This document shows positions 10,893 through 18,981 of a stretch of 64,000 nt of DNA, piece after piece (the first letter of the stretch is position 1; every line of letters starts with the position of its first letter). Position numbers and translations under genes: made by a program. The notes under the pieces are model-generated. The model saw nothing but the letters and a program-made list of their open reading frames with translations. It made no database searches and was not told the DNA's origin. This stretch comes from Streptomyces regalis (GTDB lineage Bacteria; Actinomycetota; Actinomycetes; Streptomycetales; Streptomycetaceae). The stretch spans positions 1-64,000 of the forward strand of contig NZ_LLZG01000301.1 of assembly GCF_001509475.1 (NCBI RefSeq), read 5' to 3'.

Positions 10893-11308
10893 GCAATGCC
10901 CCGAAGAACAGGCCCCAGCTCCCCGTCCGCGGCGGCGACCGCAAGCCCGCCCGGGTGCGCCCGTACTCGCTCACCGGCGGCCGGACCCGCTTCGGCCACG
11001 TCCTCCTCGTGGAGACGCTCGTGGCGGCGCTGGAGGCGCCTCAGGAGCGCAAGGAACTGACGAATGGTTCCCTCAACACCCGGGTCATGCCGGAGATGCG
11101 GGCCATCGTCGAACTGTGCCGCCGTATGCGCACGGTGGCCGAGATCGCCGCGCTGCTGAAGATGCCGCTCGGCGTGGTCCGCGTGCTCCTCAGCGACCTC
11201 GCGGACCAGGGAAAGATCCGGGTCTACGGCACGGGAACCGGCCACGGCACGGGCCGGCCGGACCGCGCTCTGCTGGAAAGGGTGCTCAGTGGACTCCGTC
11301 GTCTCTGA
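10889..11308 (+). CDS. cvnC: Conservon DUF742 protein (CvnC)
   Basis: This 139-residue DUF742 protein contains V-R-P-Y-S-L-T-G-G-R-T near residue 23 and a winged-helix-like C-terminal part (T-V-A-E-I-A-A-L-L-K-M-P-L-G-V-V-R-V-L-L). The molecular role of DUF742 is unsettled. It is invariably found between CvnB and CvnD and is thought to take part in the membrane GTPase complex. Here it overlaps cvnB by ATGA and its 3' end overlaps cvnD by 20 bp. Confidence 0.92.
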   Translation: MSNAPKNRPQLPVRGGDRKPARVRPYSLTGGRTRFGHVLLVETLVAALEAPQERKELTNGSLNTRVMPEMRAIVELCRRMRTVAEIAALLKMPLGVVRVLLSDLADQGKIRVYGTGTGHGTGRPDRALLERVLSGLRRL

Positions 11309-11933
11309 CGCCGCTCGCGGTGTCTCCCCGCTCCTCGCCGAAGCCGTAGAGGGGCCCGAACAGCCCTGGCAGACGGACCGGACCCGAGCCCCGATCGCCA
11401 CGAAGATAGTCGTGGCCGGCGGCTTCGGCGTCGGCAAGACCACGCTGGTCACCGCCGTCTCGGAGATCACGCCCCTGCAGACCGAGGCGCTGATGACCGA
11501 GGCGAGCGAGGAGACCGACGACCTCACCTCGACGCCCGGCAAGCTCACCACCACCGTGGCCATGGACTTCGGCCGCCTCACGCTCGACGACGACCTGGTG
11601 CTCTACCTGTTCGGCACGCCGGGCCAGCAGCGGTTCTGGTTCATGTGGGACGACCTGGTGCGCGGCGCGATCGGCGCGGTCGTCCTGGCCGACACCCGGC
11701 GGCTGAAGGACTGCTTCCCGGCGCTGGACTACTTCGAGAGCTGCGGACTGCCGTACGTCGTCGCCGTCAACCACTTCGACGGCAGCGAGCGGTTCGAGCC
11801 GGAGGACGTGCGGGAGGCGTTGACGATCCCCGCGCACATACCTGTAATGATCATGGATGCGCGGCGGCGGATCTCCGTCATCGAGACTCTGCTGTCTCTC
11901 GTCGGCCACGCACTGGACGTCACCCCTGAGTAG
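11289..11933 (+). CDS. cvnD: Conservon Ras-like GTPase (CvnD)
   Basis: This 214-residue P-loop GTPase has G1 G-G-F-G-V-G-K-T (about 44-51), a switch region T-S-T-P-G-K-L-T-T-T-V-A-M-D-F-G, G3 G-T-P-G-Q-Q (D-x-x-G changed to T-P-G) and an N-H-F-D in the place of N-K-x-D. These are the hallmarks of conservon G proteins. CvnD is expected to be the output of the CvnA/B/C complex at the membrane. The GTG start lies inside the end of cvnC. The next gene, 30 bp downstream, is a flavin monooxygenase that probably belongs to the same transcript. Confidence 0.92.
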   Translation: MDSVVSDAARGVSPLLAEAVEGPEQPWQTDRTRAPIATKIVVAGGFGVGKTTLVTAVSEITPLQTEALMTEASEETDDLTSTPGKLTTTVAMDFGRLTLDDDLVLYLFGTPGQQRFWFMWDDLVRGAIGAVVLADTRRLKDCFPALDYFESCGLPYVVAVNHFDGSERFEPEDVREALTIPAHIPVMIMDARRRISVIETLLSLVGHALDVTPE

Positions 11934-11963
11934 TCCCCGATCCCCGTAGGAGACACCACCCGC

Positions 11964-13217
11964 ATGCGGAAGATACTCGTCGTCGGAGCCGGCCAGTCCG
12001 GACTCCAGATCGCCCTCGGACTCCAGTCGCACGGGTACGAGGTCACCCTGATGTCCAACCGGACGGCGGACGAGATCCGCTCCGGCCGGGTCATGTCCAC
12101 CCAGTGCATGTTCCACACGGCACTGCAGCACGAGCGCGATCTCCAGCTGAACTTCTGGGAGTCCCAGGCCCCGAAGATCGAAGGACTCGGCGTCTCGGTG
12201 GCGGCCCCCGGCTCCTGGGGCGAGGGCCCCGCTGCGCGGGCGATCGACTGGATGGGGCACCTCGACGGGTTCGCGCAGTCGGTCGACCAGCGGGTGAAGA
12301 TGGCCGGCTGGATGGAGACGTTCGCCCAGCGCGGCGGGCAGCTGGTCATTCATGGCGCGGCGGTCGGCGACCTCGACTACTTCTCCCGTACGTACGACCT
12401 GGTGCTGGTGTCGGCCGGCAAGGGTGAGCTGGTCCAGATGTTCGGGCGGGACGCGGAGAGGTCCCCGTACAGCGAGCCGCAGCGCGCGCTCGCCGTGTCG
12501 TACGTCCACGGTCTCGGCCCGCGTCCGGAGCACCCGGACACGGAGGCCGTCCGCTGCAACCTCGTCCCCGGCGTCGGCGAGCTGTTCGTCATGCCGTGTC
12601 TGACGACCTCCGGACGCGCGGACATCCTGTTCTGGGAGGGCATACCCGGCGGTCCGCTCGACGTCTTCGACGGCGTGAAGGACCCGGCGGAGCACCTCTC
12701 CCTGACCCTGGAACTCATGGAGAAGTACACGCCGTGGGAGCACGCGCGGGCGACCAAGGTCGAGCTCACGGACGCCGGCGGCGTGCTGAGCGGGCGCTAC
12801 GCGCCGACCGTTCGCAACCCGATCGGGCGGCTGCCCGGCGGCGGGCTCGTGCTGGGTGTGGCGGACGTCGTCGTGGCGAACGACCCGATCACCGGGCAGG
12901 GCTCCAACTCCGCGTCCAAGTGTGCGGCCGCCTACCTCGCCTCGATCGTCGAGCACGGGGACAAGGAGTTCGACGAGGCGTGGATGCGCGCCACCTTCGA
13001 CCGGTACTGGGCCACCGCCCAGCACGTGACCAAGTGGACGAACGCGATGCTGGCGCCGCCGCCGGAGCACATCCTCAACCTGATCGGCGCGGCGGGCCAG
13101 CTGCCGCCGGTGGCCGACCGGTTCGCCAACGGCTTCAATGACCCGTCCGACTTCGAGAACTACTTTTATGAGCCGGAGAAGACCGGGGCTTACCTCGCGG
13201 AGGTTTCGGGGACCTGA
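11964..13217 (+). CDS. StyA-like FAD-dependent monooxygenase
   Basis: This 417-residue enzyme belongs to the styrene/indole monooxygenase oxygenase group. The N-terminal Rossmann motif G-A-G-Q-S-G starts at residue 8, and the second FAD/ribityl segment is at about 296-315 (L-G-V-A-D-V-V-V-A-N-D-P-I-T-G-Q-G). StyA-type enzymes take reduced FAD from a partner reductase and epoxidise or hydroxylate aromatic or indolic compounds. No StyB-like reductase is nearby, so reductant must come from elsewhere. It has AGGAG 11 bp before ATG. It follows cvnD by 30 bp, implying a link between the conservon and an oxidation. It overlaps the convergent NlpC/P60 gene by 83 bp. Confidence 0.87.
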   Translation: MRKILVVGAGQSGLQIALGLQSHGYEVTLMSNRTADEIRSGRVMSTQCMFHTALQHERDLQLNFWESQAPKIEGLGVSVAAPGSWGEGPAARAIDWMGHLDGFAQSVDQRVKMAGWMETFAQRGGQLVIHGAAVGDLDYFSRTYDLVLVSAGKGELVQMFGRDAERSPYSEPQRALAVSYVHGLGPRPEHPDTEAVRCNLVPGVGELFVMPCLTTSGRADILFWEGIPGGPLDVFDGVKDPAEHLSLTLELMEKYTPWEHARATKVELTDAGGVLSGRYAPTVRNPIGRLPGGGLVLGVADVVVANDPITGQGSNSASKCAAAYLASIVEHGDKEFDEAWMRATFDRYWATAQHVTKWTNAMLAPPPEHILNLIGAAGQLPPVADRFANGFNDPSDFENYFYEPEKTGAYLAEVSGT

Positions 13218-14292
13218 CCTGCGGGCTCGGGCGTACGGCTCCCAGCACCGGGTTGGACGCGATCGGCGAGATCCTGATCTTCTCGCCGGTGCGCGGGGCC
13301 TGGACCACCTTGCCCTTGCCGAGGTACATGGCCACGTGCGTGGCGTCCGGGAAGTAGACGACCAGGTCGCCGGGGCGCAGTTCGGTCAGCGGGACACGGT
13401 CGAGCTCCGCCCACTGCTCCTGGCTCGTGCGGGGGATCGGGGTGCCGGCGTGGGCCCATGCCTCTGATGTCAGGCCCGAGCAGTCGTACGACTTCGGGCC
13501 CTCCGCGCCCCACTTGTACGGCTTTCCCACCTGCTTCTTGGCGTAGCGGATGGCGCGGGCGGCCTCGCGGGACGGTTTGTGGTCGTCGCCTGCGAGGGCG
13601 CCGGACGCCATGAAGGCCCGCTGGGACTTGGCGACGCCCTGCTTCTCGAACTCGGCCAGGGCGGTGAGCTGCGCGGCGGTGAGGGAGGCGAGGAGCTCCT
13701 CGACCTTCTTCAGGCGCTTTCGTACGGCGTCCCGGTCCTTCTTCTGGCGTTCGGCCAGGGCGAGTTGGGCGTCCAGGGCCTTGCGGGCCTGGCGGGCCAG
13801 CTCGTCGGCCTTCTTCTCGTTGTCGGCCAGGCGGCCGACCGTCTCGGCGCGCTCGCGTGCCAGCCGGGCGATGACGTGGCCCTGGTCCAGGGCGTGCTGG
13901 GGGTCGCGGGCCAGGAGCAGGCGTACGTACGGGGAGATGTCGGTGGTGTTCTGGTACTGCTGGCGGGCCAGGCGGCCGGCCGCCGCTCGGCTGTCGTGCA
14001 GGGAGAGACGGACGCGGGCCAGGGCGGCGTCCAGGCGCGTCACCTCGGTGCGCTGCTTCTTCAGCTTGTCCTCGGTGGCGTTGTAGGTCTCCGTGGCCTG
14101 CTCGGCCTCGCGGTACAGGCGCTGAAGGTCTGTCAGGAGCCCGGCCGTGGAACGCGCTTGGGGCTCGGGCGCCGGGGCAGCCATTGCGGGTGCCGGTGCG
14201 AGGAGCGGTGCCGGTGAAAGGAGCGTGGCGGCCGTCGTCGCGGTCGCCGTGGCCACCGCCATGCATGCCAGACGCAGAAGTCTTCCTGACAC
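13135..14292 (-). CDS. Secreted NlpC/P60 peptidoglycan hydrolase
   Basis: The 385-residue product has a signal peptide, a long coiled coil (about 45-215, rich in Ala, Glu, Arg, Lys) as in RipA/PcsB-like hydrolases, and a C-terminal NlpC/P60 domain. D-C-S-G-L holds the catalytic Cys and a histidine follows in T-H-V-A-M-Y-L-G. It should cleave stem-peptide bonds in the wall; the coiled coil probably mediates regulation or partner binding. A basic Ser/Pro/Arg tail (last 35 residues) overlaps the StyA-like gene. The GTG at 14292 is preferred over the upstream frame because GGAGGTGAT stands right before it. Confidence 0.92.
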   Translation of the reverse strand: MSGRLLRLACMAVATATATTAATLLSPAPLLAPAPAMAAPAPEPQARSTAGLLTDLQRLYREAEQATETYNATEDKLKKQRTEVTRLDAALARVRLSLHDSRAAAGRLARQQYQNTTDISPYVRLLLARDPQHALDQGHVIARLARERAETVGRLADNEKKADELARQARKALDAQLALAERQKKDRDAVRKRLKKVEELLASLTAAQLTALAEFEKQGVAKSQRAFMASGALAGDDHKPSREAARAIRYAKKQVGKPYKWGAEGPKSYDCSGLTSEAWAHAGTPIPRTSQEQWAELDRVPLTELRPGDLVVYFPDATHVAMYLGKGKVVQAPRTGEKIRISPIASNPVLGAVRPSPQVRSPKPPRGKPRSSPAHKSSSRSRTGH

Positions 14293-14394
14293 GTCATCAC
14301 CTCCGGTGCGGACAGGCTCTCTGCTCCACACCGTGAGGATTAGACGGGGGCGGCGGGTTCGCGCGGCGAGTGTGCGCGGTTCGGCGCAGCGGTG

Positions 14395-14697
14395 TCACTC
14401 GTCCGTGGCGTCCGGCTTGCGCTGCGGCGTGTCGCCTGGCCTGGACCACGGCCAGTTCAGTCGGCGGGTCTGCTTCCCTTCGGGGTCGTACTCGTACTTC
14501 CAGCGTCGGGACAGGCCCACGTGGCCGCCCGGTGTGCGGGGTACGCGGTGGTAGACGAGGACGGTCGGCGGGCCGCCGTGCGGGTCGGGGACGGGGATGC
14601 GGTACGTCTTGGGCGGGTGGCCCGTGATGCCCAGGAGCACCGGCAGTACGCGGCCGTCCATGGGGCCGCCCTCGAAGGGGGTCTCTTCGCTCTTCAC
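14395..14697 (-). CDS. Small conserved hypothetical protein
   Basis: This 100-residue soluble protein has no signal or membrane segment. It is rich in Pro, Gly and charged residues, with a core R-I-P-V-P-D-P-H-G-G-P-P and R-W-K-Y-E-Y-D-P-E-G-K. I do not recognise a family. The composition and codon use look coding rather than shadow, and it sits 10 bp downstream of the TetR gene on the same strand, suggesting co-transcription. An internal ATG at residue 13 is an alternative start. Confidence 0.6.
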   Translation of the reverse strand: MKSEETPFEGGPMDGRVLPVLLGITGHPPKTYRIPVPDPHGGPPTVLVYHRVPRTPGGHVGLSRRWKYEYDPEGKQTRRLNWPWSRPGDTPQRKPDATDE

Positions 14698-14707
14698 GGC
14701 ACCAGTC

Positions 14708-15352
14708 TCAGCTATCCGCCGTCAGCTTCTGCGTCAGTGCCGCGGTCTGCGGGTCCCGGTCCGCCGTGACGGAGAGTACGGCGACGAACTGGTCGACCAG
14801 CCAGTCCCGAAGCTCCTCGACGGGGGGCTGCTTGTCCTCGTCGAGCCAGATGAGGGAGGCCGCCTCCACCGCGGTGATCCACATCCGTACGGTCATGCGC
14901 AGGCGGAGGCCGGGGTCGGTGACCTCCAAGTGGCTGAGGATGTGCTCGGCGGCGGCGCGGCGTACGCCGTCGACGATGGCCGTCGTACGGGACGTCTCCA
15001 CGACGCTGCCGCCCTGGAGCAGCGCGCTGAATCCGGCGTCGTGCTCGTCCACGAAGGTGAGGTAGCGGTCGAGGGCACGGGCGAGACGGGGGAGGAGGGG
15101 GCCGTTCGGGGGTTCGTCGAAGCAGCGCTGGAGCTCTTCGGCGGCCGACCTGAGGGCGGCCTCGTAGAGCTGTTGCTTGCCGCCCGGGAAGTACCGGTAG
15201 ACCAGTGGCCGTGACACACCGGCCGCCTCTGCCACGTCGTCCAGGGATACATCCTCGGGGGCTCGGTGTGCGAAGAGGGTGAGGGCGGCGTGGAGGAGTT
15301 GGCTGCGGCGTTCCTCGACGCTCAGGCGGCGGTACGCGGGGGCGGCGGGCAT
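14708..15352 (-). CDS. TetR family transcriptional regulator
   Basis: This 214-residue regulator carries an N-terminal TetR helix-turn-helix (about 15-60; S-L-D-D-V-A-E-A-A-G-V-S-R-P-L-V-Y-R-Y-F) and an all-helical ligand-binding domain. The ligand is unknown. Its neighbours are a small hypothetical gene downstream and the diiron oxygenase upstream on the same strand, which could be its target. The ribosome site is weak. Confidence 0.9.
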   Translation of the reverse strand: MPAAPAYRRLSVEERRSQLLHAALTLFAHRAPEDVSLDDVAEAAGVSRPLVYRYFPGGKQQLYEAALRSAAEELQRCFDEPPNGPLLPRLARALDRYLTFVDEHDAGFSALLQGGSVVETSRTTAIVDGVRRAAAEHILSHLEVTDPGLRLRMTVRMWITAVEAASLIWLDEDKQPPVEELRDWLVDQFVAVLSVTADRDPQTAALTQKLTADS

Positions 15353-15400
15353 GGGATGAAGCCTAGTCGCCGTGGGGGTGCGGGGATTTGGCGGCTGGGG

Positions 15401-15475
15401 GTGCGTTGTGGCTGATCGCGCCCACGCGGCGGAGCCGCATACCGATACAGCCCCGCGCCCCTTGGGCCCGCCCAG
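15401..15475 (-). repeat. Dispersed Streptomyces repeat, copy A (intergenic)
   Basis: On the minus strand this reads AAGGGGCGCGGGGCTG followed by an ATGCGGCTCCGCCGCG-TGGGCGCGA block and CAGCCACAACGCACCC. It is the shortest of four copies in the window (others near 24340, 36500 and 44633) and lies between the TetR and AurF-like genes. It can fold through the GCGGCTCCGCCGC palindrome. Confidence 0.8.
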
Positions 15476-15481
15476 CCACCC

Positions 15482-16420
15482 CTACGCGAGCAGGCCGGAC
15501 GACCTCCACAGCCGCCTGCCAACCCCCCGCAGCACCCCGATGTCGTCCAGGAAGTCCGTCAGCTTCTTCGCCCCCGTCTGCATGACCTCCCGCCGATGGC
15601 CGCTGGCCTTCACCTGCGCCATCGCCTCCCGCTTGTCCAGGCCCACGTTCGTGTAGACCTCGGGATTCACGAACGCCACCGAGAACACCCGCGCGAACTC
15701 ACCGGAGGTCACCCGCGTGAACTCCTGGGACCACCGCGGGGCCGTCATCATCTGGCGGCGGAGTTCCTCGCGGGCGTAGCGCACGTGGCGGGCCTCCTCG
15801 ACCACGTGGATGCGGGTGACGCCGCGTATCAGGGGCTGTATGCGCTCGTCCGGGAAGGTCAGGCGCTGCATCCAGTCGAGGACCTCCTCGCCGAGGAGGG
15901 TCGCCGTGAAGGAGCCGGGGGTGGTGGAGATCGTCTTGAAGAGGCGGCCCAGGTTCTGGTGGGTGCGGCTGACGGGATACCAGGGCGTGTCGCCGTGGGA
16001 GATCAGGCGGGCGAACATCTTGGAGTGGCGGCACTCGTCCTCGATCTCGGTGAGTGCGTAGCGGACGTGTGCGCTGGTCGCCGACTTGTCGTAGATGTGG
16101 CGGACCAGGAGCTGCATGAGGATGATCTCGAACCAGATGCCCAGGGAGGCGAGCGCGGCGGCCTCGTGCTGGGAGAGCAGGAGGCGCTGTTCCTCGCTCA
16201 TCCGCTTCCACAGGGGGGTGTCGTAGAGCGAGAGCAGCTCCGGGGGCCAGAACCACTTGCCCTCCTCGAAGGGCGCGTCCCAGTCCAGCTCCTTGTCGGG
16301 GTCGAAGGAGTGCTTGGCGGACGAGACGAGGAGGCGCTCGGCCACCTGTTCGCGGTCCTTGAGCAGGCCGAGTGCGTCGCGCAGTCCGTCGAGCGCGTCG
16401 GCTTCCGTCAGGGTCGTCAT
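15482..16420 (-). CDS. AurF-like diiron oxygenase
   Basis: This 312-residue protein belongs to the p-aminobenzoate N-oxygenase (AurF) group of ferritin-like diiron enzymes. The iron ligands are visible as H-E-A-A-A-L with G-I-W-F-E, E-I-E-D-E-C-R-H-S-K, and V-V-E-E-A-R-H-V-R-Y. Members N-oxygenate arylamines or act on related substrates; the substrate here is unknown. It is divergent from a second ferritin-like protein with only 125 bp between them, and I infer a functional pair. GGTGAGG precedes the ATG. Confidence 0.88.
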   Translation of the reverse strand: MTTLTEADALDGLRDALGLLKDREQVAERLLVSSAKHSFDPDKELDWDAPFEEGKWFWPPELLSLYDTPLWKRMSEEQRLLLSQHEAAALASLGIWFEIILMQLLVRHIYDKSATSAHVRYALTEIEDECRHSKMFARLISHGDTPWYPVSRTHQNLGRLFKTISTTPGSFTATLLGEEVLDWMQRLTFPDERIQPLIRGVTRIHVVEEARHVRYAREELRRQMMTAPRWSQEFTRVTSGEFARVFSVAFVNPEVYTNVGLDKREAMAQVKASGHRREVMQTGAKKLTDFLDDIGVLRGVGRRLWRSSGLLA

Positions 16421-16545
16421 CGGTGCCTCACCTTGTTACCGGGGGTACGTCGTCCGCGTCTTATGAGACTGCCTGTCAGCAAGACCGTCAATCCCCTGCG
16501 CATGACTTGTTGACCCCGCGTCTACCACGTGTGAGCCTGCCGGAC

Positions 16546-17658
16546 ATGCCGACATTCGACGTGTACGCCAACGATCCCGGAGACCCTCTCTGGCCGGTGC
16601 CGGCGACCGGCGCGGCCCGTTTCAGCTGGGAGTACGACGACGGCCGCGACCGGCTGCTGGCCCTGTACCAGAAGGGCAAGGACAAGCAGTGGGACGGGCA
16701 GCTCAGGATCGACTGGGACCTGGAGGTCGACCCGTGCGACGCGCTCGGTACGCCGGAAGAGGCGATGGCGCTGTACGGGACGCCGTACTGGACGAAGATG
16801 AACGAGCGGGAGAGGGGCGAGCTGCGCAAGCACTACGCCTCCTGGCAGTTCAGCCAGTTTCTGCACGGTGAGCAGGGCGCGATGATCTGTGCGGCGCGGA
16901 TCGTGGAGTCGGTGCCCGACATGGACGCGAAGTTCTACTCGGCGACGCAGACGATGGACGAGGCGCGGCATGCCGAGATCTACGGGCGCTTCCTGCACGA
17001 GAAGATCGGGATGGTCTATCCGATCAACGACAACCTTCAGTCGCTGCTGGGGGACACGCTGCGGGACAGCCGCTGGGACATGCCCTACCTCGGAATGCAG
17101 GTGTTGATCGAGGGGCTTGCCCTGGCCGCCTTCGGGATGATCCGGGACACCACCAAAAAGCCGCTGCCCAAGCAGATACTGGCCTACGTCATGCAGGACG
17201 AGGCGCGACACGTTGCCTTCGGGCGTATGGCGCTGCGGGACTACTACAAGCAGCTGACCGATGCCGAGCTCCGCGAACGCGAGGAGTTCGTCATCGAGGG
17301 CTGCTATCTGATGCGCGACCGGCTGCGGGGCGTGGAGGTCCTGGAGAACTTCGGCATTCCGAAGGCCGAGGCGGAGCAGATCAGCGAGCGGTCCGATTTT
17401 CTGCAGCTGTTCCGCCGGCTGCTCTTCTCCCGCATAGTCCCCTGCGTCAAGGACATAGGGCTGTGGGGCGAGCGCCTCCAGCAGGCCTATGTGGACATGG
17501 GCGTGTTCGAGATGGGCGACTCGAATCTGGACCTGCTGATGGCCCAGGACGAGGAGATCGCCGAGAAGCTCGACGCCGAGCGGTTCGCGGTGGAGGAGCG
17601 GGAGCGGGTGGCGGAGGTGGAGGGGGCGATCGAGGAGGGGCAACACCTGGCTGGTTGA
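16546..17658 (+). CDS. Ferritin-like diiron protein
   Basis: This 370-residue protein has two D-E-A-R-H motifs (His142 and His222) and an upstream glutamate in H-G-E-Q-G-A-M, the layout of a four-helix diiron carboxylate site. It belongs to the ferritin/RNR R2-like superfamily and could be an oxidase or desaturase-type enzyme; the reaction is unknown. The ATG at 16546 is preferred by analogy with the start of the conserved region; GTG 16531 is possible. The open frame extends upstream into the neighbour's promoter without support. It shares the divergent promoter region with the AurF-like gene. Confidence 0.8.
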   Translation: MPTFDVYANDPGDPLWPVPATGAARFSWEYDDGRDRLLALYQKGKDKQWDGQLRIDWDLEVDPCDALGTPEEAMALYGTPYWTKMNERERGELRKHYASWQFSQFLHGEQGAMICAARIVESVPDMDAKFYSATQTMDEARHAEIYGRFLHEKIGMVYPINDNLQSLLGDTLRDSRWDMPYLGMQVLIEGLALAAFGMIRDTTKKPLPKQILAYVMQDEARHVAFGRMALRDYYKQLTDAELREREEFVIEGCYLMRDRLRGVEVLENFGIPKAEAEQISERSDFLQLFRRLLFSRIVPCVKDIGLWGERLQQAYVDMGVFEMGDSNLDLLMAQDEEIAEKLDAERFAVEERERVAEVEGAIEEGQHLAG

Positions 17659-17739
17659 TCACTCGATCGATGGGCGGATCGGCATATTCGGATGGGTACG
17701 CTGGCTGTGCCAGGCAGACTCCGCCGCATGGGAGTAATC

Positions 17740-18360
17740 ATGAGCGCCGCACGCGAGTACGGGCTGAACGACTATGAGTGGCCCCGTCCGCCCGAAGGCG
17801 GCTGGACGGCGGACGACCTGGACCGGCTCCCGAATCTTCCTCCGCACACGGAGCTGATCGACGGGAGCCTCGTCTTCGTGAGTCCGCAGACCCGCTTTCA
17901 CCTGCGTACGATCCGGCTTCTGGAGTACGCCCTGCTCAGCCAGGCGCCCGACGCGTACGACGTCGATCGGGAGTTCAGCGTCAAGCTCGACCGGCGCAAC
18001 CGGCCGGAGCCCGACGTGCTGGTGTACCGCGCGGACGCTGACACTGGCCCGCACCAGACCTGGCACCACTCCGAGGCCGTCATCCTTGCAGTCGAAGTCG
18101 TTTCTGAGGACTCGGAGGAACGCGATCGAGAGGCCAAGCCGCGCAAGTACGCCGCGGCGGGCATTCCATACTTCTGGCGGGTGGAGGAAGGCAACGACGG
18201 TCTGCCCGTGGTCTACACGTACGAGATCGATCCGGCCACGAACACGTACGTCAGCACCGGCATTCACCATGACCGGCTCAAGCTGACCGTTCCGTTCCCC
18301 CTCACCATCGACCTCACCGCTGTCAACCGGCGGCCGCCGGTTGCGCCTCCCTCGGGCTGA
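17740..18360 (+). CDS. Uma2 family (PD-(D/E)XK fold) protein
   Basis: This 206-residue Uma2/DUF820 protein shows the nuclease-like core R-P-E-P-D-V-L-V and V-E-V-V-S-E-D-S followed by K-x-x-K-Y-A-A-A-G-I-P-Y-F-W. Uma2 proteins are abundant in Streptomyces and cyanobacteria, and their biological substrates are unclear. The ATG at 17740 follows GGGAG. An upstream frame start at 17692 has no site. The 3' end overlaps the convergent DUF3291 gene by 38 bp. Confidence 0.88.
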   Translation: MSAAREYGLNDYEWPRPPEGGWTADDLDRLPNLPPHTELIDGSLVFVSPQTRFHLRTIRLLEYALLSQAPDAYDVDREFSVKLDRRNRPEPDVLVYRADADTGPHQTWHHSEAVILAVEVVSEDSEERDREAKPRKYAAAGIPYFWRVEEGNDGLPVVYTYEIDPATNTYVSTGIHHDRLKLTVPFPLTIDLTAVNRRPPVAPPSG

Positions 18361-18814
18361 ACGACGTCCGCAGGGTGAACGCGTACGGCGTCGGGCCGTG
18401 GGTGCGCAGGTGCAGGAGGCGGGACTCCGCCTCCGCGACCGTCGGGCGGTGGCCCACCGGGACCCACCACAGGGTCGTCATCGCCTCTTGCACCCGTTCG
18501 AACCACTCCCGGCGGCGGGCCAGCATCTCGCGGTGACGGCCCTGGTACATGTACGCCGTCAGGGCGTTCGTGTCGCGCCACATCGTCAGGTTGATGATCA
18601 GCCACTCGTCGCCGAAGACGCTCACGTCGGTCGCGTCGCCGGAGTCGTCCTTCAGCCGCCACACGAAGCCGTCGGCGGCCTCGGCGTCGGCGTTCACGGG
18701 GTCGAGGTTGTCGACGAAGTCCTTCAACTGCGGGGAGTCCAGCGGGGCCTTGAGGCGGGCGATGTTGACCTGGGCGAGTTCGTAGGCGGCTTCCGGGGCG
18801 GTCGATGGCGTCAT
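18323..18814 (-). CDS. DUF3291 domain protein
   Basis: This 163-residue protein matches the DUF3291 family: it opens Y-E-L-A-Q-V-N-I-A-R and has a tryptophan-rich core (F-V-W-R-L-K-D, L-T-M-W-R-D, W-W-V-P-V-G). The fold is related to dimeric ferredoxin-like antibiotic biosynthesis monooxygenases, but no catalytic activity is established. It stands alone, convergent with the Uma2 gene and divergent from a sensor kinase. Confidence 0.82.
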   Translation of the reverse strand: MTPSTAPEAAYELAQVNIARLKAPLDSPQLKDFVDNLDPVNADAEAADGFVWRLKDDSGDATDVSVFGDEWLIINLTMWRDTNALTAYMYQGRHREMLARRREWFERVQEAMTTLWWVPVGHRPTVAEAESRLLHLRTHGPTPYAFTLRTSFSPREAQPAAAG

Positions 18815-18981
18815 GGACCGAACGATAGGTCGGGCGCGGTCGCAGGCCCAGGGTGCGTCTCAGTACGTGGGCACATGTCCCTCTTTCACAACCGGGAGGG
18901 CGTGTGCGTGAGTACCTGTGTACCGGCGTCTTACGGACGGGAAACCAAGCCCTGACCGGCCCGGCCGTAGCCTCACCGGGC

